A stretch of DNA of 46,593 bases from Clostridiales bacterium (lineage in GTDB: Bacteria; Bacillota; Clostridia; Oscillospirales; Acutalibacteraceae). The notes under the pieces are model-generated. The model had not been told where the DNA came from. It ran no database searches and saw nothing but the letters and a program-made list of their open reading frames with translations. The position numbers and the translations under genes were made by a program. Location of the stretch: positions 1 to 46,593 of the forward strand of contig JAHZIE010000011.1 of NCBI GenBank assembly GCA_019419895.1, written 5' to 3'. Positions 33,906 through 41,220 of this stretch are shown in pieces (the first letter of the stretch is position 1; each line of letters opens with the position of its first letter).

Positions 33906-34682
33906 ATGATTGGACTAACTTCAGTTACATTTCGTCAGCTGCCCTATCAGGATATCATAGATCTTGCCAGGCAGGCGCGGTTGAACGGAATTGAATGGGG
34001 CTCTGATATCCATGTGCCGGAAGGGAACATCCCTCTGGCGGAGGAGGTTGCGGAACAGACGGCAAAGGCCGGGCTGAGGGTAATTTCTTATGGCTCTTAT
34101 TACCGGTTAGGAACCTACGAAAACGCGAAAAAGGAATTTTTTAAATATTTAGAAACAGCGTCTGCCCTGAAAGCGCCCGTTATCCGTGTTTGGGCGGGGA
34201 CAGCGGAGCCGGACGCTATCAGTGAGGTTGAATTTCTGCGTCTTGCATCTGAAGCCCAGGCTATTGCCCATATGGCGGAGGAAAGGGGAATAACGGTCGC
34301 TTTTGAATACCACAGGGGAACGCTGACTCAGGACAGCCGGAGCGCCCTGCGTCTTCTCAGAATCGCTGACTGCGCCAACCTGAAAACCTATTGGCAGCCC
34401 AATCCGGATATTTCCTTTGAAGAGAATAAGAGGGAATTGCAGGAAATCCTGCCGTATCTTTCCAATATTCATGTCTTTCACTGGGAAGGCGCTAACGTCC
34501 GGTATCCTCTTGCCGAGGGGGCGAAAAAATGGAGGGAATTCATTTCCCTGAGCCTGGATAAGCGGCCGTCTTATATTATGGAATTTGTCAAGGATGACAG
34601 CGGGGAGCAGTTTTTGCGGGATGCCGCGGCGCTGAAGGAATGGCTGGGTGTCCACCTGGATGACCAGGGCACAAACGGCTGA
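33906..34682 (+). CDS. Sugar phosphate isomerase/epimerase-like TIM-barrel protein (first)
   Basis: This 258-residue protein of the xylose isomerase-like TIM-barrel (AP endonuclease 2) superfamily starts MIGLTSVTFRQLPYQDII. The barrel strands carry metal-type acidic and histidine residues (GIEWGSDIHVPEG, IRVWAGTAEPD, VAFEYHRGTLTQD, YWQPNPD, NIHVFHW, YIMEFVKDD). ATG 33906 is preceded by GGGGGGAAG; an in-frame start further upstream lacks a ribosome site and would overlap the promoter. It is a single-gene unit divergent from an AraC gene. Substrate unknown; isomerisation, epimerisation or dehydration of a sugar is expected from the superfamily. Confidence 0.85.
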   Translation: MIGLTSVTFRQLPYQDIIDLARQARLNGIEWGSDIHVPEGNIPLAEEVAEQTAKAGLRVISYGSYYRLGTYENAKKEFFKYLETASALKAPVIRVWAGTAEPDAISEVEFLRLASEAQAIAHMAEERGITVAFEYHRGTLTQDSRSALRLLRIADCANLKTYWQPNPDISFEENKRELQEILPYLSNIHVFHWEGANVRYPLAEGAKKWREFISLSLDKRPSYIMEFVKDDSGEQFLRDAAALKEWLGVHLDDQGTNG

Positions 34683-34703
34683 TTTGGTGCGGTAAAATTG
34701 AAA

Positions 34704-35576
34704 TTAAAGATTTGGATAGAGCTCCGGCCCTTGCGGCAGACGGGGCTCTTTTTTTTCTGCCTCCGGCTTGTCGGCACGGGGGGAATGTCCTGTAATACGG
34801 CGGTAAGCCCGGTAAAAGGAGGAATAATCCCCGAAGCCGGCACTAAGCCCAGCCTGGGCGGTGGAAGCGCCTTCCATAATTAAATTCTGCGCCAGCGTTA
34901 CTCTTTTATAAATAACATATTCCCCGATGGTAGTTCCCGTCGCCTTTCGAAACAGCTTGTTCATATGGTGCTTGCTGATAAAAAATTTTGCCGATAGGGC
35001 ATCTAGGGTGATATTCTCCGTTAGACTGCGGTTCAGATATTGGATCAATTCCGACAGAGAATCGGAAAGGCGTTCCTGCGGATGAGATATTTTAGTGCAG
35101 TGGCTGACAAAAAGAATTCTTGCCAGCAGCGCCTGGATTGCAATAGACAGGGAGGTATCCAAAAGTTCTTCCGGCATATGCGCGCTGTCAATGACATTCT
35201 GTATGAAGGGAAAAAGGTCATATTTTTCCAAGTCCTCATAAAAAATATCCAGCTCCGGCTTCCCTTGGTGAAAAGTGGAAAGAAGCAGATGGCGATTCTC
35301 TACAGGCAGAATATTTGGAGAAAAATGCAGGGAGAAACGCCCATATTCCTCCTTCCCGTCTACATGCGCGCCGTGAAAGCAGTTAGGGGGCAGAAGAAGA
35401 AGACTGTGGGGGGTGAGCTGGTATTTTTTCCCCTCCACCAGATAGCAGGTTTGACCGCTGAGAAAATAGTAAATTTCAAACATGGGATGGCAATGAAAGA
35501 CAAACTGCGGATTGATCTCGTGGGTAAAGGCGTAATGAAAATGAAGCTCTTTGCTTTCAAAAGAAATCACTGACAC
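34704..35576 (-). CDS. AraC family transcriptional regulator (second)
   Basis: This 290-residue protein has a cupin sensor (HYAFTHEINPQFVFHCHPMF, FLSGQTCYLVEGKKYQL, about residues 15-90) and two C-terminal HTH units (LDALSAKFFISKHHMNKLFR, then AQAGLSAGFGDYSSFYRAYR and RITGHSPRADK). The GTG start at 35576 has AGGAGG 8 bases upstream. Its last codons overlap the terminator of the converging isomerase gene. Its own minus-strand promoter (35615-35643) overlaps the first half of a 21-bp direct repeat that also guards the divergent lipoprotein gene and the uxu operon, so it is the likely regulator of both and of itself. Confidence 0.9.
   Translation of the reverse strand: MSVISFESKELHFHYAFTHEINPQFVFHCHPMFEIYYFLSGQTCYLVEGKKYQLTPHSLLLLPPNCFHGAHVDGKEEYGRFSLHFSPNILPVENRHLLLSTFHQGKPELDIFYEDLEKYDLFPFIQNVIDSAHMPEELLDTSLSIAIQALLARILFVSHCTKISHPQERLSDSLSELIQYLNRSLTENITLDALSAKFFISKHHMNKLFRKATGTTIGEYVIYKRVTLAQNLIMEGASTAQAGLSAGFGDYSSFYRAYRRITGHSPRADKPEAEKKEPRLPQGPELYPNL
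34718..34757 (+). terminator. Terminator of the first isomerase gene, inside the 3' end of the AraC gene
   Basis: AGAGCTCCG (34718-34726) pairs with CGGGGCTCT (34741-34749, one wobble) and is followed by a long T run to 34756. It lies 36 bases after the isomerase stop and within the last codons of the converging AraC gene. Confidence 0.85.
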
Positions 35577-35614
35577 GACGGCGTCCTCCTAATGGATAAG
35601 ATCAGGATAAATTA

Positions 35615-35643
35615 AGTATGCATCAAAATCGCTAGATTTGCAA
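35615..35643 (-). promoter_or_regulatory. Promoter of the second AraC gene
   Basis: On the minus strand, TTGCAA (35638-35643) and CATACT (35615-35620) are 17 bases apart, about 40 bases before the GTG start. The -35 coincides with the distal half-site TTTGCAAT, which would allow autorepression. Confidence 0.5.
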
Positions 35644-35692
35644 TACAAAAGGACATAAATGCAATGGAGTATTTTAAGGAAGTGGTTATACT
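35637..35692 (+). promoter_or_regulatory. Promoter with 21-bp GCAAT direct repeats, copy 1
   Basis: GCAAT begins at 35640 and again at 35661, 21 bases apart, in the context TTTGCAATA and ATGCAATGG. The second overlaps a non-consensus -35 (ATGGAG, 35664-35669), 17 bases before TATACT (35687-35692). The same arrangement occurs at 36869-36924 with identical spacing, so this is a shared activator-dependent promoter type. Confidence 0.75.
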
Positions 35693-35954
35693 TTAAATTA
35701 ATTTCTAGATAGCTTATTAGAATTTTTTATTGAATATTTTACTGCTGTTTTTAGAATGAACATTTTTTATTAGCGATTTATGCAATCGGCCCGGTTCTTT
35801 CCCATATCGGTGGACGAACCCAAAAAGGCTTTATCAAGATAGAAGCTCAGCGCCGGAAAGGGGAAAGAGGAAAAGAAAACGTAAGGGAAGGAGGAAAGGG
35901 GTCCCCCAACGGCGCGGCAAATATAAAATGATGCAATGGAAGGAAGGGTTTACT

Positions 35955-36650
35955 TTGCGAAAAAGGCGAATTAAGGGTTTACTGGCGGTAATGGCGGCAG
36001 CATGTCTCAGCATATCCCCATTGGCAGGCTGCCAGGCACAAAGCGTATCCTCAACAACTTCCTCAGATAACCAGACAAGCAAAACAAACAGTTCCGAGGC
36101 CGGTAGTGAGGAAATCGTGACCATAGAATTTTACGGTTTCGGACAGAACCCGAGCAACAGCTATTTCAAGTGGCAGCAGGACTATTTTGCGGAAAAAATC
36201 GGAGTTAATGTAGCCATCATCTCAGCTGATTCGGAAAGGCTGCAGCCGATGCTGTCGGCGGGGAATCTGCCGGATATGGGATGCTACGCGGTAAATGGTT
36301 CCCTGTCGCAGGCAATCCAGGGAGGCCATTTGCTGGATTTGACGCCGTATGAAAAGGAGATAAGCAACTTTACGGAAAAATGGCCGGAGGCGGCCCAGTA
36401 TTCGAAGGATTATATGAGCAACGGCACGGGCAAGCTGTACGGACTGCCGGGGGCGCTGGGGAGGCCGAACAGCTTCGCGCTGAATACTGGGACCTACGCG
36501 ACGCAGGTGAGATGGGATATTTATGAAAAGGCGGGGAAGCCGGAAGTGACGGATATGTACAGCTTTTTGGACGCCGCGGTAAAGATGAAAGAGGTCTATC
36601 CCACCACGGAAGACAGGCTGGATTACGGGGGGCCAATGGCCCAATATTAA
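35955..36650 (+). pseudogene. Truncated extracellular solute-binding lipoprotein
   Basis: The 231-residue product has a lipoprotein signal (RKRRIKGLLAVMAAACLS ending in a PLAGC lipobox). A Ser/Thr linker follows, then the start of a family 1 sugar-binding protein (EIVTIEFYGFGQNPSNSYFK, MLSAGNLPDMGCYAVNG, GKLYGLPGALGRPNSFALNT, RWDIYEKAGKPEVTDMYSFL). Family members are usually 430-560 residues, and the frame stops after DRLDYGGPMAQY just past a run of six Gs. No continuation or permease genes follow; at most 36758-36832 reads like a short orphan C-terminal piece. The TTG at 35955 with AAGGAAGGG 6 bases upstream is preferred over ATGs at 35928/35931. Promoter and operator remain intact, so decay seems recent. 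Confidence 0.7.
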
Positions 36651-36994
36651 AAAATACTTTTATACCCATCATTTCCATAAGTCTGGAAAGATAAGAAAAT
36701 TTCTATTGGGAAGGAAGTAAAGTGACGGACTAGTAACGAGCCGGTGAAGGAAAATAAAAAGCTTTAATATATGGCCGGACTTAGACAAAGCCGCGGTAAA
36801 AATAAGAACGCTAATGATAGATGCGGAAACAGTAAGCGATCCATGAGGCGATCGCCAAAACCGCTATATTTGCAATATAAAAGAGCATAATTGCAATGGA
36901 AAAATTTTTTTTAACTGCTATACTTGAAAGAGATTTCTCTGTCGGAATTTGGACGGAGAAACCATTATTTATCAGATAAGGGAGAGAAAGAAAC
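36651..36994. other. Spacer between truncated lipoprotein gene and uxu operon
   Basis: It contains the second copy of the direct-repeat promoter (36869-36924). The part from 36651 to 36860 carries no recognisable gene and probably replaces the lost C-terminus of the lipoprotein and its permeases. Confidence 0.55.
36869..36924 (+). promoter_or_regulatory. Promoter with 21-bp GCAAT direct repeats, copy 2 (uxu operon)
   Basis: GCAAT begins at 36872 and 36893, 21 bases apart. The -35 is ATGGAA (36896-36901) and TATACT (36919-36924) follows after 17 bases. Spacing between proximal half-site and -10 (26 bases) is identical to copy 1, and the flanks CGCTAnATTTGCAATA and TGCAATGGA are shared. It drives the six-gene operon starting at 36995. 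Confidence 0.78.
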
Positions 36995-37750
36995 ATGCAG
37001 GTAGGTGCACAGCTTTACACATTGCGTGATTTTATCCAGAATGAAAAGGATTTCGCTCGTTCTATGGAAAAGGTGGCGGCTATGGGGTACAGGGTGGTTC
37101 AGATTTCCGCTGCGGGTCCCATCGCTCCCAAGACTATGAAGGATATCTGTCACAGCAACGGACTGAAAATTGCTTTGACGCATACCGATCCCAACCGGAT
37201 TCTCAACGAGACGGATAAGGTGATTGAGGAGCATCAGATTTTGGACTGCGATTATATCGGAATTGGAGGCATGCCCCAGAAGTACCGCGATCCGGTATGG
37301 TATCCCTATTTTGCGGAGGATTTTAAGGAGCCTGCCCGGAAGCTGGCGAAAGCCGGAAAGCTTTTGATGTATCATAACCACAATTTTGAATTTGAGAAAA
37401 TTGACGGCGTTACTATTTTGGAGCGTATTGTAAAGGATTTCGCCCCTGATGAGCTGGGCTTTACTTTGGACACCTATTGGATTCAAGCGGGCGGCGCCGA
37501 AATTCTTAGCTGGATTGAAAAGTTGGAGGGAAGGCTGCCCTGTGTCCATCTCAAGGATATGTCCGTCAACGGTATGACCCCGAAAATGGCTCCTGTCCTG
37601 GAAGGCAGCATTGATTTTTCCAAGCTGATCCCGGCTTTTGAAAAGGCCGGTACCAAATACCTTCTTGTGGAGCAGGATGTTTGTGAGGGAAGCCCCTTTG
37701 TCTGCTTGAAAAAAAGCTATGACAATCTGAGCGCTTTGGGATATAAATAA
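36995..37750 (+). CDS. Sugar phosphate isomerase/epimerase-like TIM-barrel protein (second)
   Basis: This 251-residue protein starts MQVGAQLYTLRDFIQN and has the classical barrel motifs of the xylose isomerase-like/IolE family: LKIALTHTDPN, YIGIGGMPQ, LMYHNHNFEFEK, LGFTLDTYWIQAGG, LPCVHLKDM and LLVEQDVCEG. The HNHNFEF and DTYWI motifs supply metal ligands and are common in enzymes partnered with Gfo/Idh oxidoreductases. AGGGAGAG lies upstream. It is the first gene of the operon, 17 bases before the next. Likely acts on an oxidised (keto) sugar made by its neighbours; that is inference. Confidence 0.88.
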   Translation: MQVGAQLYTLRDFIQNEKDFARSMEKVAAMGYRVVQISAAGPIAPKTMKDICHSNGLKIALTHTDPNRILNETDKVIEEHQILDCDYIGIGGMPQKYRDPVWYPYFAEDFKEPARKLAKAGKLLMYHNHNFEFEKIDGVTILERIVKDFAPDELGFTLDTYWIQAGGAEILSWIEKLEGRLPCVHLKDMSVNGMTPKMAPVLEGSIDFSKLIPAFEKAGTKYLLVEQDVCEGSPFVCLKKSYDNLSALGYK

Positions 37751-37767
37751 AACGGGGAGGAATTTGC

Positions 37768-38934
37768 ATGGATCAGAAGGTTAGAATCGGGATTATCGGC
37801 ATTGGAAATATGGGTTCCACTCATGCCAAAAATATTGTGGAGGGGAAGGTGCCGCGGCTTTCCCTGACCGCTGTGGCGGATAATAACCCCGACAGGCTGG
37901 AATGGGCGGAAAAAACCTTGCCGGAAACTGTAGCGCGTTTTTCTGACGCGGAGGAACTGATGAACAGCGGCCTGGTGGACGCCGTGCTGATAGCGGTGCC
38001 CCATTATTTCCATCCTCCCTTTGCGATAATGGCGATGGAAAAAGGGCTTCATGTGCTGTGTGAAAAGCCCGCGGGCGTTTACACCAAACAGGTTCGGGAG
38101 ATGAATGGGGTCGCGAAGGGAAAACAGGTGGTCTTCGCCATGATGTTTAACCAGCGTACGAATTGTGTTTATCGGAAGATGCACGAGCTGGTGTACAGCG
38201 GAGAGCTGGGAGCCATCAAGCGCACTAATTGGATTATTACCGACTGGTACCGCACCCAGGCTTATTACGATTCCGGCAGCTGGAGGGCCACTTGGGCCGG
38301 CGAGGGCGGCGGCGTCCTGCTGAATCAGTGTCCCCATAACCTGGATCTCTGGCAGTGGATCTGCGGCATGCCCTCCAAGGTGACGGCCTTCTGCCACAAT
38401 GGAAAGTGGCATCATATCGAGGTGGAGGATGATGTCACCGCCTATGTGGAATACCCCAACGGGGCCACAGGCGTTTTTGTCACCACCACCGGAGACGCTC
38501 CTGGAACCAACCGCTTTGAAATCACTTTGGAAAAAGGAAAGCTGGTTTGTGAAAATGACAAGCTGACCCTTTGCCGTCTGACGAAGAATGAGCGGGAGCA
38601 TTGCTTTGAGGAAAAAGAGGGCTTCAAAAAACCTGACTGCGAAACAGTAGAGGTGGAGACCGACGGCCAAAATCCGCAGCATATCGGCGTTATGCGCGCT
38701 TTTACAGATGCGATCCTGGATGGCTCTCCGTTGGTAGCCAGGGGAGAAGAGGGAATAAACGGCCTGACCCTTTCCAATGCCATGCATCTTTCCAGCTGGC
38801 TCGGCCGGACAGTGGAGCTGCCTCTCGACGAAGAGCTTTTCTATGAAGAGCTTCAGAAACGGGTGGCTTCCTCCAAGGTGAAGGAAGGAAAGTCTGTGGT
38901 ATTTGATACAGAAGGAACCTATGGTTCTAAATAG
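37768..38934 (+). CDS. Gfo/Idh/MocA family oxidoreductase (first)
   Basis: This 388-residue NAD(P)-dependent sugar oxidoreductase has the N-terminal Rossmann glycine motif (VRIGIIGIGNMGSTHAKN), the EKP motif (LHVLCEKPAGVYTKQ) with the catalytic lysine, and the C-terminal-domain GEGGGVLLNQCPHNLDLWQW with the conserved histidine. It oxidises or reduces a cyclic polyol or sugar hydroxyl. GGGGAGG lies before its ATG. The 112-base gap to the next gene contains no terminator I can see. Confidence 0.92.
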   Translation: MDQKVRIGIIGIGNMGSTHAKNIVEGKVPRLSLTAVADNNPDRLEWAEKTLPETVARFSDAEELMNSGLVDAVLIAVPHYFHPPFAIMAMEKGLHVLCEKPAGVYTKQVREMNGVAKGKQVVFAMMFNQRTNCVYRKMHELVYSGELGAIKRTNWIITDWYRTQAYYDSGSWRATWAGEGGGVLLNQCPHNLDLWQWICGMPSKVTAFCHNGKWHHIEVEDDVTAYVEYPNGATGVFVTTTGDAPGTNRFEITLEKGKLVCENDKLTLCRLTKNEREHCFEEKEGFKKPDCETVEVETDGQNPQHIGVMRAFTDAILDGSPLVARGEEGINGLTLSNAMHLSSWLGRTVELPLDEELFYEELQKRVASSKVKEGKSVVFDTEGTYGSK

Positions 38935-39045
38935 CTGCAATCGCGAAAACAGGTGGGCTCTGAGGAGCTCTGCCTGCTTTCGTGTTTCTGAGGAAATTTT
39001 TTGGTGCAAGAATTGAAATTGGAAGCGGAAGGGATGGTTTTTATC

Positions 39046-40056
39046 ATGAGAAGCGCAATCGTTGGGTGCGGCGGCATTGCCCAAGTTCATGCCAAGGTTT
39101 TGGATGCTTTGCCTGAAGCGGCGCTGTGCGGATTTGCAGATATCAAAAAAGAGCGGGCCGATAGAATGGCGGAGCAGTATGGCGGAAGGGCTTATGAAAA
39201 CCTGGAAGAAATGCTGGAAAAGGAACAGCCGGAGGTACTGCATATCTGTACGCCCCACTATCTTCACGTTCCCATGGCAGAGCTGGCTTTGGAGAAGGGA
39301 ATTCATGTCCTGATGGAAAAGCCGCCGGCTATTTCCGCGGAACAGCTGGCGGATATCAAAAAAATTACCGCTTTAAATTCCTCTGTACAGCTTGGAATTT
39401 GTTTCCAAAACCGTTATAATAAAAATACCGTCAAGGCTTTGCGGCTCATGCGGGAAGGAAAAACCGGAGCTGTTCTCGGCGCGCGGGCGTTTGTCACATG
39501 GAAACGCGGCGAAAAATATTACACGGAGAGTGGATGGAGGGGCTCCCTTGCCACTGAAGGGGGCGGCGTGCTGATCAACCAAGCCATTCATACTTTGGAT
39601 CTGCTGGGCTATTTTCTGGGAGATCCGGTGAGCGTGGAGGCAAATATCTGTAATCACCATTTGAAGGGAATTATCGAGGTGGAGGATACGGCGGAGGCCT
39701 ATATCCGGTTTAAAAATCAGAACGCCTCTTTTTACGCCACAACCGCATATTGTACTGACGCGCCTGTTTTTATTGAGCTGGTTTGCGAAAATATGACCTT
39801 GCAGCTTGAGGCCAATGAACTGGTGTGCAGATATCCCAATGGGGAAAAGGAGAGTATTCGGTTTCAAAAGGAAGACTTTCTTGGCAAAGACTACTGGGGA
39901 GAGGGGCATATGGCCCTTGTAAAGGATTTTTATCAATGCCTGCTGAGCGGAAGGCATTTCGCGATTGATATTGATGAAGCGTCCCGGGCGCTGAACTTGA
40001 TGCTTGGAATTTACCGTTCGTCTGAAACAAAGACGGCGGTAGCGTTGAAAAAATAA
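39046..40056 (+). CDS. Gfo/Idh/MocA family oxidoreductase (second)
   Basis: This 336-residue oxidoreductase has MRSAIVGCGGIAQVHAKV as nucleotide-binding motif, VLMEKPPAIS with the catalytic lysine, and ATEGGGVLINQAIHTLDLLG with the catalytic histidine. The frame is open from 39001, and another ATG at 39034 has a reasonable ribosome site (GGAAG, 8 bases). I place the start at 39046 so that the Rossmann motif begins at the usual distance, but 39034 is nearly as likely. It is 23 bases upstream of the third oxidoreductase gene. Confidence 0.9.
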   Translation: MRSAIVGCGGIAQVHAKVLDALPEAALCGFADIKKERADRMAEQYGGRAYENLEEMLEKEQPEVLHICTPHYLHVPMAELALEKGIHVLMEKPPAISAEQLADIKKITALNSSVQLGICFQNRYNKNTVKALRLMREGKTGAVLGARAFVTWKRGEKYYTESGWRGSLATEGGGVLINQAIHTLDLLGYFLGDPVSVEANICNHHLKGIIEVEDTAEAYIRFKNQNASFYATTAYCTDAPVFIELVCENMTLQLEANELVCRYPNGEKESIRFQKEDFLGKDYWGEGHMALVKDFYQCLLSGRHFAIDIDEASRALNLMLGIYRSSETKTAVALKK

Positions 40057-40079
40057 GATAGGAAGGATGGTTTGTTGTC

Positions 40080-41153
40080 ATGCAGACTTCAGATGGAATG
40101 AATTACGCTCCGAAAGGAAAGGCAGCTCCGGTTGTTTCGGGAAATGAATTCGTTTTTGCGGCGATTGCGCTGGATCACGGCCATATCAACGGCATGTGCA
40201 ATGGTTTGACCGAGGCCGGCGGGATGTTAAAATATGTGTATGATCCCGATCCCAAAAAGGTGGAAGCATTCGTTAAGAATTATCCCCAGGTAAAGGTCGC
40301 CAGATCGGAGGAAGAGATTTTTGAGGATCCGGAAGTAAAAATGGTTGCCTCTGCGGCCATTACCTCGGAACGCTGCCCCTTGGGGCTTCGCGTTATGGCC
40401 GCAGGAAAGGACTACTTTACAGACAAAGCTCCTCTGGTCAGCTTGGAGCAATTGCGCCAGGCGAAGGAGATGGTGAAAAAAACCGGGCGGAAGTATATGG
40501 TCTATTACAGCGAACGGCTTCATACGGAAAGCGGTGTTTATGCCGATGAACTGATCCGAGAGGGCGCTATCGGCAAGGTGCTTCAGGTGATTGGCATGGG
40601 ACCTCATCGTCTCGGCGCCGCCGGCAGGCCGGATTGGTTTTTTAAAAAAGCGCAATATGGAGGAATTCTCTGTGATATAGGCAGCCATCAGATTGAACAG
40701 TATCTGCAATATGCCGGCGTGAAGGACGCGGCGGTTGTCCGCAGCCAGGTGGCGAATTATGCTCATCCCATGTATCCTGAACTGGAGGATTTTGGAGACG
40801 CTATGCTGGTGGGGGATAACGGCACAACCAATTATTTCCGTGTTGACTGGTTTACACCCGATGGGTTAAGCACCTGGGGAGATGGGAGAACCGTTATTCT
40901 TGGAACAGAAGGATATATTGAATTGAGAAAATATGTCAATATCGGCACTGAGGATGGACAGGACAATGTGTTCGTTGTCAATGGAAAGGGAGAAAAGAAG
41001 ATGAATGTCCACGGCAAAATCGGTTATCCCTTCTTCGGCCAGCTGATTTTGGACTGTTTGAACGGGACGGAGAACGCCATGACCCAGGAGCATGCCTTCA
41101 AAGCGGCGGAACTGTGTGTCAAGGCGCAGATGCAGGCGGTAAGAATCAAATAA
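40080..41153 (+). CDS. Gfo/Idh/MocA-like oxidoreductase (third, divergent nucleotide site)
   Basis: This 357-residue protein has the Gfo/Idh fold pattern in its second half (IREGAIGKVLQVIGMGPHRL, KAQYGGILCDIGSHQIEQYL, ILGTEGYIELRKYVNIG). The N-terminal part lacks the GxGxxG loop: it reads FVFAAIALDHGHINGMCNGL, and the EKP motif is TDKAPLVS. The catalytic lysine (TDK) is present. This HGH-type N-terminus occurs in a subgroup that may bind cofactor differently. An 18-residue lead (MQTSDGMNYAPKGKAAPV) precedes the fold. AGGAAGG lies upstream of the ATG. Confidence 0.82.
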   Translation: MQTSDGMNYAPKGKAAPVVSGNEFVFAAIALDHGHINGMCNGLTEAGGMLKYVYDPDPKKVEAFVKNYPQVKVARSEEEIFEDPEVKMVASAAITSERCPLGLRVMAAGKDYFTDKAPLVSLEQLRQAKEMVKKTGRKYMVYYSERLHTESGVYADELIREGAIGKVLQVIGMGPHRLGAAGRPDWFFKKAQYGGILCDIGSHQIEQYLQYAGVKDAAVVRSQVANYAHPMYPELEDFGDAMLVGDNGTTNYFRVDWFTPDGLSTWGDGRTVILGTEGYIELRKYVNIGTEDGQDNVFVVNGKGEKKMNVHGKIGYPFFGQLILDCLNGTENAMTQEHAFKAAELCVKAQMQAVRIK

Positions 41154-41220
41154 ATTTCTTTGTTTTCAGCAACCTGTCAAAATGATAAATTGTTGGATGA
41201 CTATGGAGGATAACCGTATC

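Larger units (their letters stand above)
35577..35954. other. Divergent regulatory region and long leader before the lipoprotein gene
   Basis: It holds the AraC promoter, the direct repeats and the lipoprotein promoter (35615-35692), then a leader of about 250 bases. The leader has a purine-rich segment (35856-35900) bracketed by GCGCCG and CGGCGC. No gene is seen. Confidence 0.6.

Noticed and set aside
35931..35944. A third GCAATGG half-site near the lipoprotein start
   Set aside because: TGCAATGGA occurs once at 35933-35941 inside the coding/ribosome-site region with no partner 21 bases away; probably chance.
37717..39306. A 529-codon open frame antisense to the first two Gfo/Idh genes
   Set aside because: It overlaps two clear oxidoreductase genes and the gap between them and has no recognisable domain; codon mirroring explains the length.
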